A DNA stretch of 7,314 bases from positions 1 through 7,314 of the forward strand of contig JARFQC010000159.1 in the NCBI GenBank assembly GCA_029287965.1. The letters run 5' to 3'. Below the pieces are notes generated by a model. It saw nothing but the letters and a program-made list of their open reading frames with translations, made no database searches and was not told the origin of the DNA. Shown piece after piece: positions 7,053-7,314 of this stretch (position 1 is the first letter of the stretch; every line of letters begins with the position of its first letter). The position numbers and the translations under genes were made by a program. The DNA comes from Arenicellales bacterium. GTDB taxonomy: Bacteria > Pseudomonadota > Gammaproteobacteria > BMS3Bbin11.

Positions 7053-7061
7053 CAGCCGGCC
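7031..7061. repeat. 7-bp GC-rich inverted repeat spanning the trxB stop codon
   Basis: GGCCGGC at 7031-7037 and its reverse complement GCCGGCC at 7055-7061 flank a 17-nt spacer that includes the trxB TGA. In RNA this could form a stable stem with a large loop. No T-run follows. Each arm is also part of a short self-complementary GC string, so the repeat may be incidental in this GC-rich context. Confidence 0.3.
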
Positions 7062-7068
7062 GCCCAGC

Positions 7069-7314
7069 ATGACCGGCGACGAGGACGATGACGACTTCAT
7101 GAGTCGTCATTTTCCCGATGCCCGCCCTGTCAGCCAGACGCGCAAGGCACCTGCCAGCCGCAAACCCCCGCCTCACCGGCGACAGCAAACCGAACCCGCA
7201 GATATCCCCGCTCCGCCGGGTCGCATCAATGACGATAACACCACCGCCGGCGAGGTGCTTTCCTATGCCGGCAATGGCATCCAGAAACGTGTCCTGTCAC
7301 AACTCAGGCGTGGC
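7069..7314 (+). CDS. Smr-domain (MutS2 C-terminal-like) protein, N-terminal part, cut by window edge
   Basis: An open frame starts at ATG 7069, 16 bp after trxB, and stays open to the window edge (82 residues seen); the Smr domain itself would lie beyond it. What is visible matches the N-terminal extension of gammaproteobacterial Smr proteins (YdaL/SmrA/SmrB type). There is an acidic opening (TGDEDDDDF), a segment FMSRHFPDARPVSQ that aligns with the family's 'LFRxAxxDVRPLK', a Pro/Arg/Gln-rich linker, and VLSYAGNGIQKRVLSQLRRG. That last block corresponds to the family's 'LSFxRPGLQRxVLRKLRRG', which directly precedes the Smr domain. Smr domains are nucleic-acid nicking or endonuclease modules; the cellular role of these stand-alone proteins is only partly known. 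No clear Shine-Dalgarno precedes 7069. An in-frame ATG at 7099 has GAGGA at 7081-7085 but 13 nt away, and using it would cut into the conserved segment, so 7069 is preferred. Confidence 0.75.
   Translation, partial: MTGDEDDDDFMSRHFPDARPVSQTRKAPASRKPPPHRRQQTEPADIPAPPGRINDDNTTAGEVLSYAGNGIQKRVLSQLRRG
7088..7113 (+). terminator. Perfect 9-bp hairpin with T-run inside the start of the Smr gene (possible trxB terminator/attenuator)
   Basis: ATGACGACT (7088-7096) and AGTCGTCAT (7102-7110) are exact reverse complements around the 5-nt loop TCATG; TTT follows at 7111-7113, making four Ts with the last stem base. On the plus strand this has the outline of an intrinsic terminator 36 nt past the trxB stop, though the stem has only 4 G/C pairs and the T-run is short. 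The loop contains an in-frame ATG (7099-7101) of the Smr gene. It may therefore be a weak terminator, an attenuator or a translational hairpin. It is also coding sequence, so coincidence with the Asp-rich codons (GAT GAC GAC) is possible. Confidence 0.4.

Noticed and set aside
1..7314. tRNA, rRNA, CRISPR, insertion sequence or phage attachment site
   Set aside because: No cloverleaf-like, repeat-spacer or transposase-like sequence was seen on either strand, and nearly all bases belong to recognised housekeeping genes.

Overview
The window looks like conserved chromosomal backbone of a fairly GC-rich gammaproteobacterium outside the Enterobacterales. The evidence is the gene order (trxB, then divergent ftsK-lolA-rarA), the gammaproteobacterial style of the LolA and FtsK proteins, and the absence of any mobile-element, CRISPR, phage, tRNA or rRNA signal. 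Species cannot be named from this stretch.

Layout. Positions 1-6000 hold six genes on the minus strand, read right to left: ald (alanine dehydrogenase), ftsK (DNA translocase), lolA (lipoprotein carrier), rarA (replication-recombination AAA+ ATPase), crcB (fluoride channel) and a DUF190 gene cut by the left edge. They are tightly packed: ald/ftsK share one base (TGATG), lolA/rarA are 8 bp apart, rarA/crcB overlap by 1-4 bp, and crcB/DUF190 are 14 bp apart. The only appreciable gap is 53 bp between ftsK and lolA. A single long transcript is likely. Positions 6001-6089 are a divergent promoter region. On the plus strand trxB (thioredoxin reductase) is followed after 16 bp by the N-terminal part of an Smr-domain protein that runs off the right edge.

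How the genes relate. Most are housekeeping: chromosome dimer resolution and septal DNA pumping (FtsK), rescue of stalled forks (RarA), outer-membrane lipoprotein transport (LolA), thiol redox balance (TrxB), fluoride export (CrcB). Two arrangements stand out. In E. coli the order is trxB / lrp-ftsK-lolA-rarA-serS; here an alanine dehydrogenase sits exactly where the alanine/leucine-sensing regulator Lrp normally lies and is translationally coupled to ftsK. Second, the start of the Smr gene contains a perfect 9-bp inverted repeat whose loop holds an in-frame ATG and which is followed by a short T-run, so it could act as a trxB terminator/attenuator or a translational control hairpin. I see no convincing new multi-gene system; every gene belongs to a recognised family.
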